Positions 33,233 to 41,985 of a DNA stretch of 64,000 bases are shown piece after piece. The notes under the pieces were generated by a model. It was not told the DNA's origin. It ran no database searches and saw only the letters and a list, made by a program, of their open reading frames with translations. Each line of letters starts with the position of its first letter. Position 1 is the first letter of the stretch. Position numbers and translations under genes: made by a program. The DNA comes from Bradyrhizobium sp. CIAT3101 (GTDB lineage: Bacteria > Pseudomonadota > Alphaproteobacteria > Rhizobiales > Xanthobacteraceae): positions 4,733,001 to 4,797,000 of the forward strand of contig NZ_CP121634.1 in NCBI RefSeq assembly GCF_029714945.1, in the 5' to 3' direction.

Positions 33233-34546
33233 ATGCGCATCGCGGTCATCGGAACGGGCATCGCCGGCAACGCGGCGGCCTGGACGCTTTCGCAGCGCTA
33301 TCCAGTGACCGTCTATGACCGCGAGCTACGCCCAGGCGGCCACAGCCACACCGTCACCATCGACTACAAGGGCACGCCGGTCGCGGTCGACATCGGCTTC
33401 ATCGTCTACAACGAGCTCAACTATCCCGACCTGACCGCAATGTTCGCCCATCTCGGCGTCGAGACGGTGGCGAGCTGCATGAGCTTTGCCGTCTCAGCCG
33501 ACCGCGGCCGGTTCGAATGGCGCGGCGGCGGCAATGACTGGCGGGAGACGGCGGCAGGCCTGTTTGCGCAGGCTGGCAACCTGCTCTCTCCGTCCTACCT
33601 GCGGATGCTCACGGAGATCCCGACATTCGGTCGGCAAAGTATCGACGATTTGCGCAACGGCCGCCTGAGCGGGCTGACACTCGGCGACTACGTCCAGCAA
33701 CGGCGTTTCTCCAAACGGCTGCTGACCGACTATCTCGCACCGATGGGCGCCGCGATCTGGTCCGCGCCTGCGAACGAGATGCTCGACTTTCCGGCCGAGA
33801 ACTTTGTCACCTTTTTCGACAATCATCGCCTGCTGCACTACGACCGCCCGGTCTGGCGCACGGTCAAGGGCGGCAGCCGGCGCTATGTCGAGCGGCTGCA
33901 GGCCGGGTTCAAGGATCGCGTCCGGCTCGGCTGCGCGGTCACGTCGGTCGAGCGAAGCCCTCATGGCGTCGTCGTCCATGACAGCCATGGTGGGTGCGAG
34001 ACATTCGATCACGTGGTGATCGCCACCCACAGCGACCAGGCGCTCGCGATGTTGTCCGACGCAGACCCGCGCGAGCGCGACATCCTCGGTGCCATCCGCT
34101 ATTCCCCGAACAGGGTCTATCTCCATCGTGACGTCAGGCTGATGCCGAAGCGCCGGCATGCCTGGGCGTCGTGGAATTTCCTGCGCTGGCAGCGCGAGGG
34201 AGATGCGACGAACGACGTCGCGGTGACCTACTGGATGAACAACCTCCAGGGCATCGATCCCGACATGCCGCTGTTCGTCAGCCTCAACCCGCCGTTCGAG
34301 CCCGCGCCCGAGCTCACCTTCGGCCATTACCTCTGCGAGCATCCGCAGTACAATGCGGCGGCCTTCGCCGCGCAGAAGCGGCTTGGCGAAATCCAGGGGA
34401 CGCAGCACACCTGGTTCTGCGGCGCCTGGACCGGCTATGGCTTTCACGAGGATGGCCTGCGCTCGGGCCTTGGCGTCGCCGAGGCTCTCGGGGCGACTGC
34501 GTCCTGGCGCGCGGCACCAGTCGAGCTCGCGGAGGCCGCGGAGTAG
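33233..34546 (+). CDS. FAD-dependent oxidoreductase (COG2907 type, lipid-linked)
   Basis: A 437-residue flavoprotein. The Rossmann FAD motif is at the very N-terminus (RIAVIGTGIAGNAAAWTLSQ), followed by the amine-oxidase-like PGGHSHTV and a C-terminal FAD-contact region (WFCGAWTGYGFHEDGLRSGL). This family almost always sits beside DUF1365 and a cyclopropane-fatty-acid synthase homolog, as it does here. In Rhodobacter sphaeroides an equivalent set in the singlet-oxygen response makes methylated furan fatty acids. The substrate is therefore likely an unsaturated acyl chain of a membrane phospholipid. The stop is 4 nt before the next start. Confidence 0.87.
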   Translation: MRIAVIGTGIAGNAAAWTLSQRYPVTVYDRELRPGGHSHTVTIDYKGTPVAVDIGFIVYNELNYPDLTAMFAHLGVETVASCMSFAVSADRGRFEWRGGGNDWRETAAGLFAQAGNLLSPSYLRMLTEIPTFGRQSIDDLRNGRLSGLTLGDYVQQRRFSKRLLTDYLAPMGAAIWSAPANEMLDFPAENFVTFFDNHRLLHYDRPVWRTVKGGSRRYVERLQAGFKDRVRLGCAVTSVERSPHGVVVHDSHGGCETFDHVVIATHSDQALAMLSDADPRERDILGAIRYSPNRVYLHRDVRLMPKRRHAWASWNFLRWQREGDATNDVAVTYWMNNLQGIDPDMPLFVSLNPPFEPAPELTFGHYLCEHPQYNAAAFAAQKRLGEIQGTQHTWFCGAWTGYGFHEDGLRSGLGVAEALGATASWRAAPVELAEAAE

Positions 34547-34550
34547 CGCG

Positions 34551-35387
34551 ATGGAGACGAGAGCCCTTCCCGCCACCGATGCCGCTGCGCTCTATTTCGG
34601 CGACGTCATGCATGCGCGGCTGAAGCCGATGGGCCATCGCTTCAGCTACCGCGTTATGAGCCTGCTGATTGATCTCGACCGGCTTGGCGAGGCCGACCGG
34701 CAGACGGCGCTGTTCGGCGTCAACCGCGCTGCGCTCTACAGTTTTCACGAGAAAGACCACGGCCCGCGCGACGGCTCCTCGCTGCGCACCTATGCGGAGG
34801 GCCGCGCGGCCGCACACGGCATCGACCTCGGTGGCGGCCGGGTCGAGCTGCTCTGTTATCCCCGCCTGCTCGGCTACGGCTTCAGCCCGCTCTCGGTCTA
34901 CTTCTGCTATCGCGCAGATGGCCAACTGGCGCTGATGATCTACGAGGTGCGCAACACGTTTGGTGAGATTCATCCATACATCCTGCCGGTGCAGCCGGGT
35001 GAATGGACCGATGCGGGCCTGCGGCAGCAGCAGGACAAACTGTTCTACGTCTCACCCTTCATGCCGATGGCAATGCGCTACCATTTTCGTGTGTTGCCAC
35101 CGTCCGACACGGTCAAGCTGCGCATTCTGGAGACCGACCGCGACGGCCCGCTGCTCGCGGCGACCTTCAGCGGTCGCCGCCGCGCCCTGACGTCCGCCGC
35201 CCTGCTGCGGTCGTTCGTTGCGTTGCCGCTCGTCAGCCTCAAGGTGATGGCGGCGATCCACTGGGAGGCGCTGCGGCTTTGGCTGAAGGGTGTCCGGCTG
35301 GTGCCACGGCCGAATGCCGCAGAGCAGCGTAACGGCGAAACCACCTTGGCGCACGACAAAGTGCATCCCTATATTGCTGATAGCTGA
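34551..35387 (+). CDS. DUF1365 family protein
   Basis: A 278-residue protein beginning at ATG 34551; the longer frame upstream is a shadow of the oxidoreductase. Family features seen are YFGDVMHARLKPMGHRFSYR at the start, LLCYPRLLGYGFSPLSVYFC in the middle, YEVRNTFGEIHPYILP, and the late hydrophobic helix SFVALPLVSLKVMAAIHWEA. The biochemical role is not established. It is consistently coupled with the COG2907 flavoprotein and the Cfa-like methyltransferase, so it probably acts in the same lipid modification. Confidence 0.87.
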   Translation: METRALPATDAAALYFGDVMHARLKPMGHRFSYRVMSLLIDLDRLGEADRQTALFGVNRAALYSFHEKDHGPRDGSSLRTYAEGRAAAHGIDLGGGRVELLCYPRLLGYGFSPLSVYFCYRADGQLALMIYEVRNTFGEIHPYILPVQPGEWTDAGLRQQQDKLFYVSPFMPMAMRYHFRVLPPSDTVKLRILETDRDGPLLAATFSGRRRALTSAALLRSFVALPLVSLKVMAAIHWEALRLWLKGVRLVPRPNAAEQRNGETTLAHDKVHPYIADS

Positions 35388-35470
35388 CCGGTTGCGGGGC
35401 GCGCGCGGGTCCAGCGATAGAAGCGGGATAGGCGCGCTCGGCTCGCGGTCGGACAGTATCCGTTCAGTTG

Positions 35471-36712
35471 ATGGATTTTCCGATGTCGAATGCCATCTCG
35501 GTGACGCCCGACGACGTCGAAACAGTGTTTGCCGACCTGCCGCGCATCGTCCGCCTTGCGCTGGCCTTCGGGGCGCGACTGCGGCGCGGTACGCTCGACG
35601 TCACGCTGCCCGACGGGCGCCTGATCCGGCTGGGCGGAAACGAGCCGGGCCCGAAGGCTGCGATGCGCCTCCACAATTACAGCGTCGCCGCGCGGCTGAT
35701 CAATAGCGGCGATATCGGCATCGCGGAAGCCTATCTGGCCGGCGATTGGGATACGCCGGACCTGACGCAGTTTCTCTACCTGTTCTGCGTCAACCACGAT
35801 CTGATCCAGGCGATGCTGCGTGACAAGCCGCTGATGCGGTTCGTCCAGATGGTGCAGCACTGGTTCAACCGCAACACCCGCCGCCAGGCGAGGCGCAACA
35901 TCCACGCCCATTACGACATCGGCAATGCGTTCTACTCGGCATGGCTCGATCCGAGCATGACCTATTCCTCGGCCCTGTACGACGAGACCACCACGGACCT
36001 CACGGCCGCGCAGACCAACAAATATCGGCGCCTCGCCGAAGCGCTCGACTTGAAGCCCGGCCAGAAGCTGCTCGAGATCGGCTGCGGTTGGGGCGGCTTC
36101 GCCGAGTTCGCCGCCAAGACGTTTGGCGCGCGCGTCGTCGGCCTCACGATCTCGACCGAGCAGCGCGACTTCGCGCGCAAGCGCATCCACGAAGCGGGCC
36201 TCGCGGAGAAGGTCGAGATCCGGCTGCAGGATTATCGCGACGAGCGGGATCGCTACGACCGGATCGCCTCGATCGAGATGATCGAGGCGGTCGGCGAGCA
36301 GTTCTGGCCGCGCTATTTCGCCCAGCTGCGCGACCGGCTGCTGCCGGGCGGGCTGGCCGGCATCCAGGCCATCACGATCCAGGACAAGCTTTTCCAGGGC
36401 TACCGGCGCGAGGTGGACTTCATCCAGCGCTATGTGTTTCCCGGCGGCATGTTGCCCTCGCCCGCGGTGCTGAAGTCGCTCGGGGACCGGTTCAACGTCC
36501 CCGTCATCGGCGAGCGCATCTTCGGGCAAGATTATGCCAAGACGCTTGCCACCTGGCGAAATAACTTTCGCGCGGCCTGGCCGGGCTTGGTCCCGCTGGG
36601 CTTCGACGACCGGTTCCGGCGGCTGTGGGAGTACTATCTCGCCTATTGCGAGGCCGGATTCCTGTCCGGCAATATCGACGTCCGGCAGGTCATCTTCGCA
36701 AAGCAGCAATAA
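35471..36712 (+). CDS. cfa: cyclopropane-fatty-acyl-phospholipid synthase family methyltransferase
   Basis: A 413-residue protein with the Cfa layout: an N-terminal lipid-binding domain, then the methyltransferase core with HYDIGNAFYSAWLDPSMTYS, SAM motif LLEIGCGWGGFAEFAA (near residue 200), SIEMIEAVGEQFWPRYF and the C-terminal FRRLWEYYLAYCEAGF. It adds a methylene or methyl group from SAM to acyl-chain double bonds in membrane phospholipids. ATG 35471 is used, with ATG 35486 (MSNAIS) as a possible alternative. It closes the three-gene lipid-modification unit. The exact product, cyclopropane or a methylated acyl intermediate, cannot be read from sequence. Confidence 0.88.
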   Translation: MDFPMSNAISVTPDDVETVFADLPRIVRLALAFGARLRRGTLDVTLPDGRLIRLGGNEPGPKAAMRLHNYSVAARLINSGDIGIAEAYLAGDWDTPDLTQFLYLFCVNHDLIQAMLRDKPLMRFVQMVQHWFNRNTRRQARRNIHAHYDIGNAFYSAWLDPSMTYSSALYDETTTDLTAAQTNKYRRLAEALDLKPGQKLLEIGCGWGGFAEFAAKTFGARVVGLTISTEQRDFARKRIHEAGLAEKVEIRLQDYRDERDRYDRIASIEMIEAVGEQFWPRYFAQLRDRLLPGGLAGIQAITIQDKLFQGYRREVDFIQRYVFPGGMLPSPAVLKSLGDRFNVPVIGERIFGQDYAKTLATWRNNFRAAWPGLVPLGFDDRFRRLWEYYLAYCEAGFLSGNIDVRQVIFAKQQ

Positions 36713-36727
36713 GAGTTTGCGCCCTCG

Positions 36728-36772
36728 CCTTGCAAGGGGTCGCTTGTAAGCCCGGCAACCCTACTTTAGGGT
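36728..36772. promoter_or_regulatory. two small palindromes between cfa and cysK
   Basis: A perfect 10-bp palindrome CCTTGCAAGG (36728-36737) just after the cfa stop, and ACCCTA/TAGGGT around 3 nt (36758-36772) 37 nt before cysK. The first may contribute to termination; the second could be a cysK operator or hairpin. Functions are inferred from position. Confidence 0.35.
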
Positions 36773-36809
36773 CTGGTGACTTCTCGCATCCAGCCGGTAA
36801 TTGCCTGAC

Positions 36810-37844
36810 ATGACCATCAAAAACGACGTTGTCGACGCCATCGGCAACACCCCGCTCATCAAGCTCAAGCGCGCGTCCGAACTGACCGGCTGCACCATTC
36901 TCGGCAAGGCCGAGTTCATGAATCCCGGCCAGTCGGTCAAGGACCGCGCCGGCAAATGGATGATCCAGGAAGCCGAGAAGCGCGGCGAACTGAAGCCGGG
37001 CGGTCTCGTGGTGGAAGCGACCGCCGGCAACACCGGCATCGGTCTTGCGGTGGTGGCGAGCGCGCGGGGCTATCGCACGCTGATCGTGATCCCGGAGACG
37101 CAGAGCCAGGAGAAGAAGGATTTTCTGAAGCTGTGCGGCGCCGAGCTGCTGGAATCGCCGGCATTGCCCTACTCAAATCCGAACAACTACCAGCATGTCG
37201 GCCGTCGTCTTGCCGACGAGCTGCGCAAGACCGAGCCGAACGGCGTGCTGTTCGCCGACCAGTGGAACAATCTCGACAACGCCAAGGCACATTACGACTC
37301 GACCGGTCCCGAAATCTGGCAGCAGACCGGCGGCAAGATCGACGGCTTCGTCTGCTCGGTCGGCAGCGGCGGCACGCTCGCCGGCATCAGCCGTTTTCTG
37401 AAAGAGAAGAACAAGGATATCCGGATCGCCTGCGCCGATCCGCACGGCGCTGGCATGTTTGAATACTTCAGGACCGGCGAGGCCAAGGCAACGCCCGGCG
37501 ACTCCATCACGGAAGGCATCGGGCTCGGCCGGAAAACCGCGATCGTCGAGAGCGCCAAGGTCGACGACGCCTATCTCATTCCCGATGCGGAAGCCGTCAC
37601 GATGATCTACGAGCTGCTGCAGCACGAAGGCCTTTGCCTCGGCGGGTCCACCGGCATCAACATCGTCGGTGCAATGCGGCTAGCCAAGCAGCTTGGCCCC
37701 GGCAAAACCATCGTCACCATTCTCTGCGATTCCGGCAGCCGCTATCAGTCGAAGCTGTTCAACGCCGACTTCATGCGGGCCAAGAACCTGCCGGTGCCGG
37801 AATGGCTGGAGAAGCGCAGCAACATCAAGCTGCCGTTCGTCTAG
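36810..37844 (+). CDS. cysK: cysteine synthase A family protein (O-acetylserine sulfhydrylase)
   Basis: A 344-residue fold-type II PLP enzyme. Lys44 in NPGQSVKDRAGKW is the PLP lysine. The substrate loop VEATAGNTGIGLAVVA and the phosphate-binding GSGGTLAGISRFL are present, and GGSTGINIVGAM completes the active site. It makes cysteine from O-acetylserine and sulfide. The sequence is slightly longer than E. coli CysK, with VEATAGNT in place of the usual EPTSGNT, a variant common in alphaproteobacteria. ATG 36810 is used rather than TTG 36801. Confidence 0.92.
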   Translation: MTIKNDVVDAIGNTPLIKLKRASELTGCTILGKAEFMNPGQSVKDRAGKWMIQEAEKRGELKPGGLVVEATAGNTGIGLAVVASARGYRTLIVIPETQSQEKKDFLKLCGAELLESPALPYSNPNNYQHVGRRLADELRKTEPNGVLFADQWNNLDNAKAHYDSTGPEIWQQTGGKIDGFVCSVGSGGTLAGISRFLKEKNKDIRIACADPHGAGMFEYFRTGEAKATPGDSITEGIGLGRKTAIVESAKVDDAYLIPDAEAVTMIYELLQHEGLCLGGSTGINIVGAMRLAKQLGPGKTIVTILCDSGSRYQSKLFNADFMRAKNLPVPEWLEKRSNIKLPFV

Positions 37845-37857
37845 GGTCGGGATGGCG

Positions 37858-37887
37858 GCGACCGCTCGCTTCAGGTGTAGCGGTCGC
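37858..37887. terminator. stem-loop between convergent cysK and DUF805 gene
   Basis: GCGACCGCT and AGCGGTCGC form perfect 9-bp arms around a 12-nt loop, starting 13 nt after the cysK stop. The right arm lies in the last codons of the convergent DUF805 gene. It is well placed to terminate cysK, without a following T run. Confidence 0.5.
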
Positions 37888-38299
37888 GGCTCGGCCAGAA
37901 CAACAGCGCCAGCGTCAGCACGAGATTGGCAATGCTGCCGACGACCGTGCCGGTGTGCTCCTGGCCAAGCGCATAGGCCGGAAACTTCATCGCAACGACG
38001 TAGTCGACGATCATCAACGCGATCCAGGCCGGGACGACGCAGACCGGGTCCCAGCCGATGTCGCGGAAGCGCATCGAGTACAGTTCGATCGTCGCAATTG
38101 CGAAGAACGCCATCGCCGCGATGATTCCCCCGTTCTTTAGGAGATCATCGGGGCGGATATTGGCCGAATTGACGTTGCGCAGCACCGACATCGCGACCAC
38201 GAAGCAGATCGCAGTCATCACCACCGCGAGCACGAGCGTGGCGAGGAAGAACTGCAAACGCCCCAGGCGGGTATTGAGGCCGAATACGAGGTCCAGCAC
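37871..38299 (-). CDS. DUF805 family membrane protein
   Basis: A 142-residue protein with four predicted membrane helices and the family opening FGLNTRLGRLQFFLATLVLA. The motif MRFRDIGWDPVCVVPAWI corresponds to the conserved RxRDxG of DUF805/YhaH proteins. The start is GTG 38299, which has GGAGG at 6-nt spacing; the longer frame has no plausible upstream start. The function of DUF805 is unknown. Confidence 0.82.
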   Translation of the reverse strand: MLDLVFGLNTRLGRLQFFLATLVLAVVMTAICFVVAMSVLRNVNSANIRPDDLLKNGGIIAAMAFFAIATIELYSMRFRDIGWDPVCVVPAWIALMIVDYVVAMKFPAYALGQEHTGTVVGSIANLVLTLALLFWPSRDRYT

Positions 38300-38441
38300 G
38301 AGCGCCTCCGTTTTCAGGCCATAGGTGCAGAAAGAACTTTCGGACGCGTGAAGCGGCGGACGCGCAACCGTGGATATGGTTGAGGAGAGATTACGAAGCT
38401 CCGACGAGGTCGAGCCCAGGTTTGCCAAGGTTGAGGACGGA

Positions 38442-38476
38442 GGGTGGGCATGGCGCAAGGGCGCCTTTGCCCATCC
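38442..38476. repeat. interspersed palindromic repeat acting as terminator of aapP
   Basis: A two-tier hairpin. The outer arms GGGTGGGCA and TGCCCATCC (one G-U pair) enclose an inner GGCGC/GCGCC stem with an AAGG loop. GGGTGGGCA...TGCCCACCC palindromes are a common interspersed repeat in Proteobacteria. This copy lies 7 nt beyond the aapP stop and probably serves as its terminator. Confidence 0.55.
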
Positions 38477-38483
38477 TACGAGA

Positions 38484-39224
38484 TCAGCGCAGGATCTGGC
38501 TCAGGAACAGTTTCGTTCGGGCGTGCTGGGGCGTGGCGAAGAATTCGTTCGGCGTGTTGGCCTCGATGATCTGGCCGGCATCCATGAACACCACGCGGTT
38601 GGCGACCTCCTTGGCAAAGCCCATCTCGTGGGTGACGACCAGCATGGTCATGCCCTCATCGGCCAGGTCGACCATGGTGTCGAGGACCTCCTTGACCATC
38701 TCGGGGTCGAGCGCCGAGGTCGGCTCGTCGAACAGCATCACCTTCGGGTTCATGGTGAGCGCGCGCGCGATCGCGACGCGCTGCTGCTGCCCGCCGGACA
38801 TCTGCCCCGGAAACTTGTTGGCCTGGTGCGGGATCTTGACCCGCTCCAGGAATTTCATCGCGGTCTCCTCGGCGTCCTTCTTGGGGATGTTGCGGACCCA
38901 GATCGGCGCCAGCGTGCAATTGTCCAGCACGGTGAGGTGCGGGAACAGATTGAAGCTCTGGAACACCATGCCGACTTCGCGGCGCACCGCATCGACATGC
39001 TTGAGGTTCGGCCCGAGTTCGATGCCGTCGACGACGATCTCGCCCTCCTGGAATTCCTCGAGCGCATTGATGCAGCGGATCAGTGTCGATTTGCCGGACC
39101 CCGAGGGGCCGCAGATCACGATGCGCTCGCCCTTGTTGACCTCGAGGTCGATGTCGCGCAGCACGTGAAATTCGCCGTACCATTTGTTGAGGCCGGAAAT
39201 GTTGACGATGGGATCTGCGGTCAT
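38484..39224 (-). CDS. aapP: general L-amino acid ABC transporter ATP-binding protein
   Basis: A 246-residue polar-amino-acid ABC ATPase: Walker [11 protein letters not shown]-loop [13 protein letters not shown], signature [15 protein letters not shown], Walker [14 protein letters not shown] and switch VVTHEMGFA. It is the last gene of the aapJQMP operon, the broad-specificity amino-acid uptake (and exchange) system of rhizobia. It starts 12 nt after the aapM stop. The longer frame upstream is a shadow of aapM. Confidence 0.96.
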   Translation of the reverse strand: MTADPIVNISGLNKWYGEFHVLRDIDLEVNKGERIVICGPSGSGKSTLIRCINALEEFQEGEIVVDGIELGPNLKHVDAVRREVGMVFQSFNLFPHLTVLDNCTLAPIWVRNIPKKDAEETAMKFLERVKIPHQANKFPGQMSGGQQQRVAIARALTMNPKVMLFDEPTSALDPEMVKEVLDTMVDLADEGMTMLVVTHEMGFAKEVANRVVFMDAGQIIEANTPNEFFATPQHARTKLFLSQILR

Positions 39225-39235
39225 GGTGAGCTCGA

Positions 39236-40756
39236 TCAGTTGCGGCGGTGGGCGTTGAGGCGGCGCTCGACGAAGAGCGAGTAGCGGGACATTCCAAAGC
39301 AGAAGATGAAGTAGATGATCCCGGCGAAGGCAAAGCCGGTGAACAAGGTCGAGGGCGTCGACCATTTGGGGTCGGCGAACGAGGCACGCAGCGAACCCAG
39401 CAGATCGAACAGCGCGACGATCGACACCAGCGAGGTATCCTTGAACAGCGAGATGAAGCTGTTGACGAGGTTCGGGATGACGTGCCGCAGCGCCTGCGGC
39501 AGCACGATCAGCGACGTGGTCTTCCACCAGGACAGCCCGAGCGCCGCCGCTGCCTCCCCCTGCCCGCGCGGGATCGCAGCAAGGCCGCCGCGGACGTTCT
39601 CGGCCTGGTAGGCGCCCGTGAACAGCGCGATGCCGATCAGCGCGCGCACCAGGCCGTCGACGGTGAAATTGCCCGGCAGGAACAGCGGCAGCATGTAGGT
39701 GGCGAAGAACAGCACCGTGACCAGTGGCACGCCACGCCAGAACTCGATGAACGCGATCGAGAAGATCCGGATCAGCGGGATGGAGGCGCGCCGACCGAGG
39801 GCCAGCGCGATGCCGATCGGCAGCGAGGTGACGATGCCGGTCACGGAGACCACCAGCGTCACCAGGAGACCGCCCCAGAGATTGGTCGCGACGATCGGCA
39901 GACCGCCGCGGTCGAGCCCCATCAGCTTGATAACGATTGCGATGGTGACGAAGGTGGCGATGCTCGAGGCGAGCGCGCGCCATCCCGTGCGCATGCCGCC
40001 ACTGAGGACAAAGGCGATCAACGAGACGAACGCCGTCGTGATGGCAAAATCGAGCCAGACCGACTGCCCTGACGCCTGGATCTGGTCGCGCAGCCAGGTC
40101 AACGGGAAGATCAGCCAATGAATCGCGGTGCCAGCCAGCACGATGAGATTGCCGACAACCCACAGCAGCGGCGCGATCGCCGATGTCTTGCTCAGGCTGA
40201 GCAGCACCTGCCCGGCGCTGACGATGCTGTCGTCGAACAGTTCCAGCAGGCCGGCAGTCCAGCTCAGGCCGAAGCCGCTGATGCCGCCGCCATGCAACAG
40301 GAAGAACGCGACGACCGGAAAGGCGAAGAAGAACAGGCTGGCGTTGAGGCCTTTGGCCGGCAGGCGCGGGATCAGCAGCGGCAGCAGCAGCGCGGCCGCC
40401 AGGATCAGCGTGAGATTGACCCGCCAGCGCTCGGCTTCCGGATAGAAGCCGTAGATCAGCTGCGGCAGCTTGGCCTGGATGTAGGGCCAGCAGGCGCCGA
40501 CGGTGAATCCGGCGTTCTCAGCGAGGCAAGCCGTCCGATCCTGGCCGCTCCAGACCGCATCGACGATCAGGAACCTGACGGATGGAATGATGGTGAACCA
40601 GAGCAGCAGCGCGCCCAGGATCGTCAGGAGAATGTTGGTCGGCGAATTGAACAGGCGGGTGCGCAGCAGGCCGACAAAACCGGTGGTCTTCACCGGCGCG
40701 GGCCGCTCGGCGACCAGGTCATCGCGGACGAAGGATGACGCGGTGATGTCGGTCAT
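39236..40756 (-). CDS. aapM: general L-amino acid ABC transporter permease AapM, enlarged
   Basis: A 506-residue permease. The C-terminal half is the normal HisM-type permease domain, with the EAA loop [20 protein letters not shown] and the conserved [16 protein letters not shown]. The N-terminal half has the periplasmic [20 protein letters not shown] segment of AapM. Between them is an extra hydrophobic region (about residues 115-290) with several added membrane helices. To my memory rhizobial AapM is about 385 residues, so this version is roughly 120 longer. The start ATG 40756 overlaps the aapQ stop (ATGA). Confidence 0.92.
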   Translation of the reverse strand: MTDITASSFVRDDLVAERPAPVKTTGFVGLLRTRLFNSPTNILLTILGALLLWFTIIPSVRFLIVDAVWSGQDRTACLAENAGFTVGACWPYIQAKLPQLIYGFYPEAERWRVNLTLILAAALLLPLLIPRLPAKGLNASLFFFAFPVVAFFLLHGGGISGFGLSWTAGLLELFDDSIVSAGQVLLSLSKTSAIAPLLWVVGNLIVLAGTAIHWLIFPLTWLRDQIQASGQSVWLDFAITTAFVSLIAFVLSGGMRTGWRALASSIATFVTIAIVIKLMGLDRGGLPIVATNLWGGLLVTLVVSVTGIVTSLPIGIALALGRRASIPLIRIFSIAFIEFWRGVPLVTVLFFATYMLPLFLPGNFTVDGLVRALIGIALFTGAYQAENVRGGLAAIPRGQGEAAAALGLSWWKTTSLIVLPQALRHVIPNLVNSFISLFKDTSLVSIVALFDLLGSLRASFADPKWSTPSTLFTGFAFAGIIYFIFCFGMSRYSLFVERRLNAHRRN

Positions 40757-41958
40757 GCGCCGAGACTCCGGCTGAGGCGCCAACTGTAGACGCTCATGAC
40801 GGCGCTGGTGATGAGCGAGATCAGGAGGTAGACGCCCATCGTCGTGGTGATGATCTCGATCGCTTGGCCGGTCTGGCTGAGCGACGTGCCGGCCCACACC
40901 GAGAAGAGATCCGGATAGCCGATCGCGACCGCCAGCGAGGAATTCTTGGTGAGGTTGAGGTACTGGTTGGTCAGCGGCGGCACGATCACGCGCATCGCCT
41001 GTGGCACCACGATCAGCCGCAGTGTGGTGCCACGGCTGAGGCCGAGCGAGGCCCCCGCCTCCATCTGGCCGGCGTGGACGGACAGGATACCGGCGCGCAC
41101 GATCTCGGCGATAAAAGCCGCAGTGTAAGTCGACAGCGCCAGAGTCAGCGCTACGAATTCCGGGATGATGCGCGCGCCGCCGGCGAAATTGAATCCCTTG
41201 AGTTGCGGCAGCTCGACCGTAAACGGCAGACCGAACACCAGCATCGTCACAAGCGGCAGCCCAATGACGAGGCCCAGCGCGTAAGGCCAGATGCGGATCA
41301 TCTGCCCGCGCTGGAACAGCGCTCGTCGCGCGTAGACGCGCAAGGCCAGCGCCGCCAAGATGCCCAAGGCCAGCGCCGCCAGGAACGGCTCCAGACCGGC
41401 CTGGCCGATCGGCTGCGGAATGACGAGACCGCGATTGCTGATGAAGGCGATGCCGAGAAACGAGATGCTCTGTCGCGGATTGGGCAGCGCCGCCAACACC
41501 GCCAGGTACCAGAACAGGATCTGGAACAGCAGCGGCAGGTTGCGGATGATCTCGACATAGATCTCGCCGACGCGCGACACCAGCCAGTTCGGCGACAGCC
41601 GGCACAGCGCGACGATGAAGCCGATCACCGTGGAGAACACGATGCCGACCACAGAGACGACGAACGTGTTTAATAGGCCGACCACGAACACCCGCAGGAA
41701 CGTGTCGGAGCCGGTATAGGAGATCAGGGTCTGGTTGACGTCGAAGCCGGCGTTGTTCGAAAGGAAACCGAAGCCGGTGGCAATGTGCTGGTTCTCGACG
41801 TTGGTGCGCGCGTTCGAGATGATCTCGTAGGCGATCCAGCCCAGCACCGCCGCGAAGGCAAACTGGACGGCGACGCCGTTCCAGCCTGCCTTGCCACCCA
41901 GAAGGCGCCTGATCTTCAGGGCGATCTGGAGCGGCGGTTTACGAGCCTCGGTGCTCAT
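40753..41958 (-). CDS. aapQ: general L-amino acid ABC transporter permease AapQ
   Basis: A 401-residue HisQ/HisM-type permease with about eight membrane helices. The typical long periplasmic loop NARTNVENQHIATGFGFLSN near the N-terminus marks AapQ/BztB. The EAA loop QMEAGASLGLSRGTTLRLIV contacts the ATPase, and EIIRNLPLLFQILFWYLAVL is conserved. It starts 27 nt after aapJ ends and overlaps aapM by 4 nt. Confidence 0.95.
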   Translation of the reverse strand: MSTEARKPPLQIALKIRRLLGGKAGWNGVAVQFAFAAVLGWIAYEIISNARTNVENQHIATGFGFLSNNAGFDVNQTLISYTGSDTFLRVFVVGLLNTFVVSVVGIVFSTVIGFIVALCRLSPNWLVSRVGEIYVEIIRNLPLLFQILFWYLAVLAALPNPRQSISFLGIAFISNRGLVIPQPIGQAGLEPFLAALALGILAALALRVYARRALFQRGQMIRIWPYALGLVIGLPLVTMLVFGLPFTVELPQLKGFNFAGGARIIPEFVALTLALSTYTAAFIAEIVRAGILSVHAGQMEAGASLGLSRGTTLRLIVVPQAMRVIVPPLTNQYLNLTKNSSLAVAIGYPDLFSVWAGTSLSQTGQAIEIITTTMGVYLLISLITSAVMSVYSWRLSRSLGA

Positions 41959-41985
41959 TGCCGTGTGCCGACCGATCGGGCGGAA

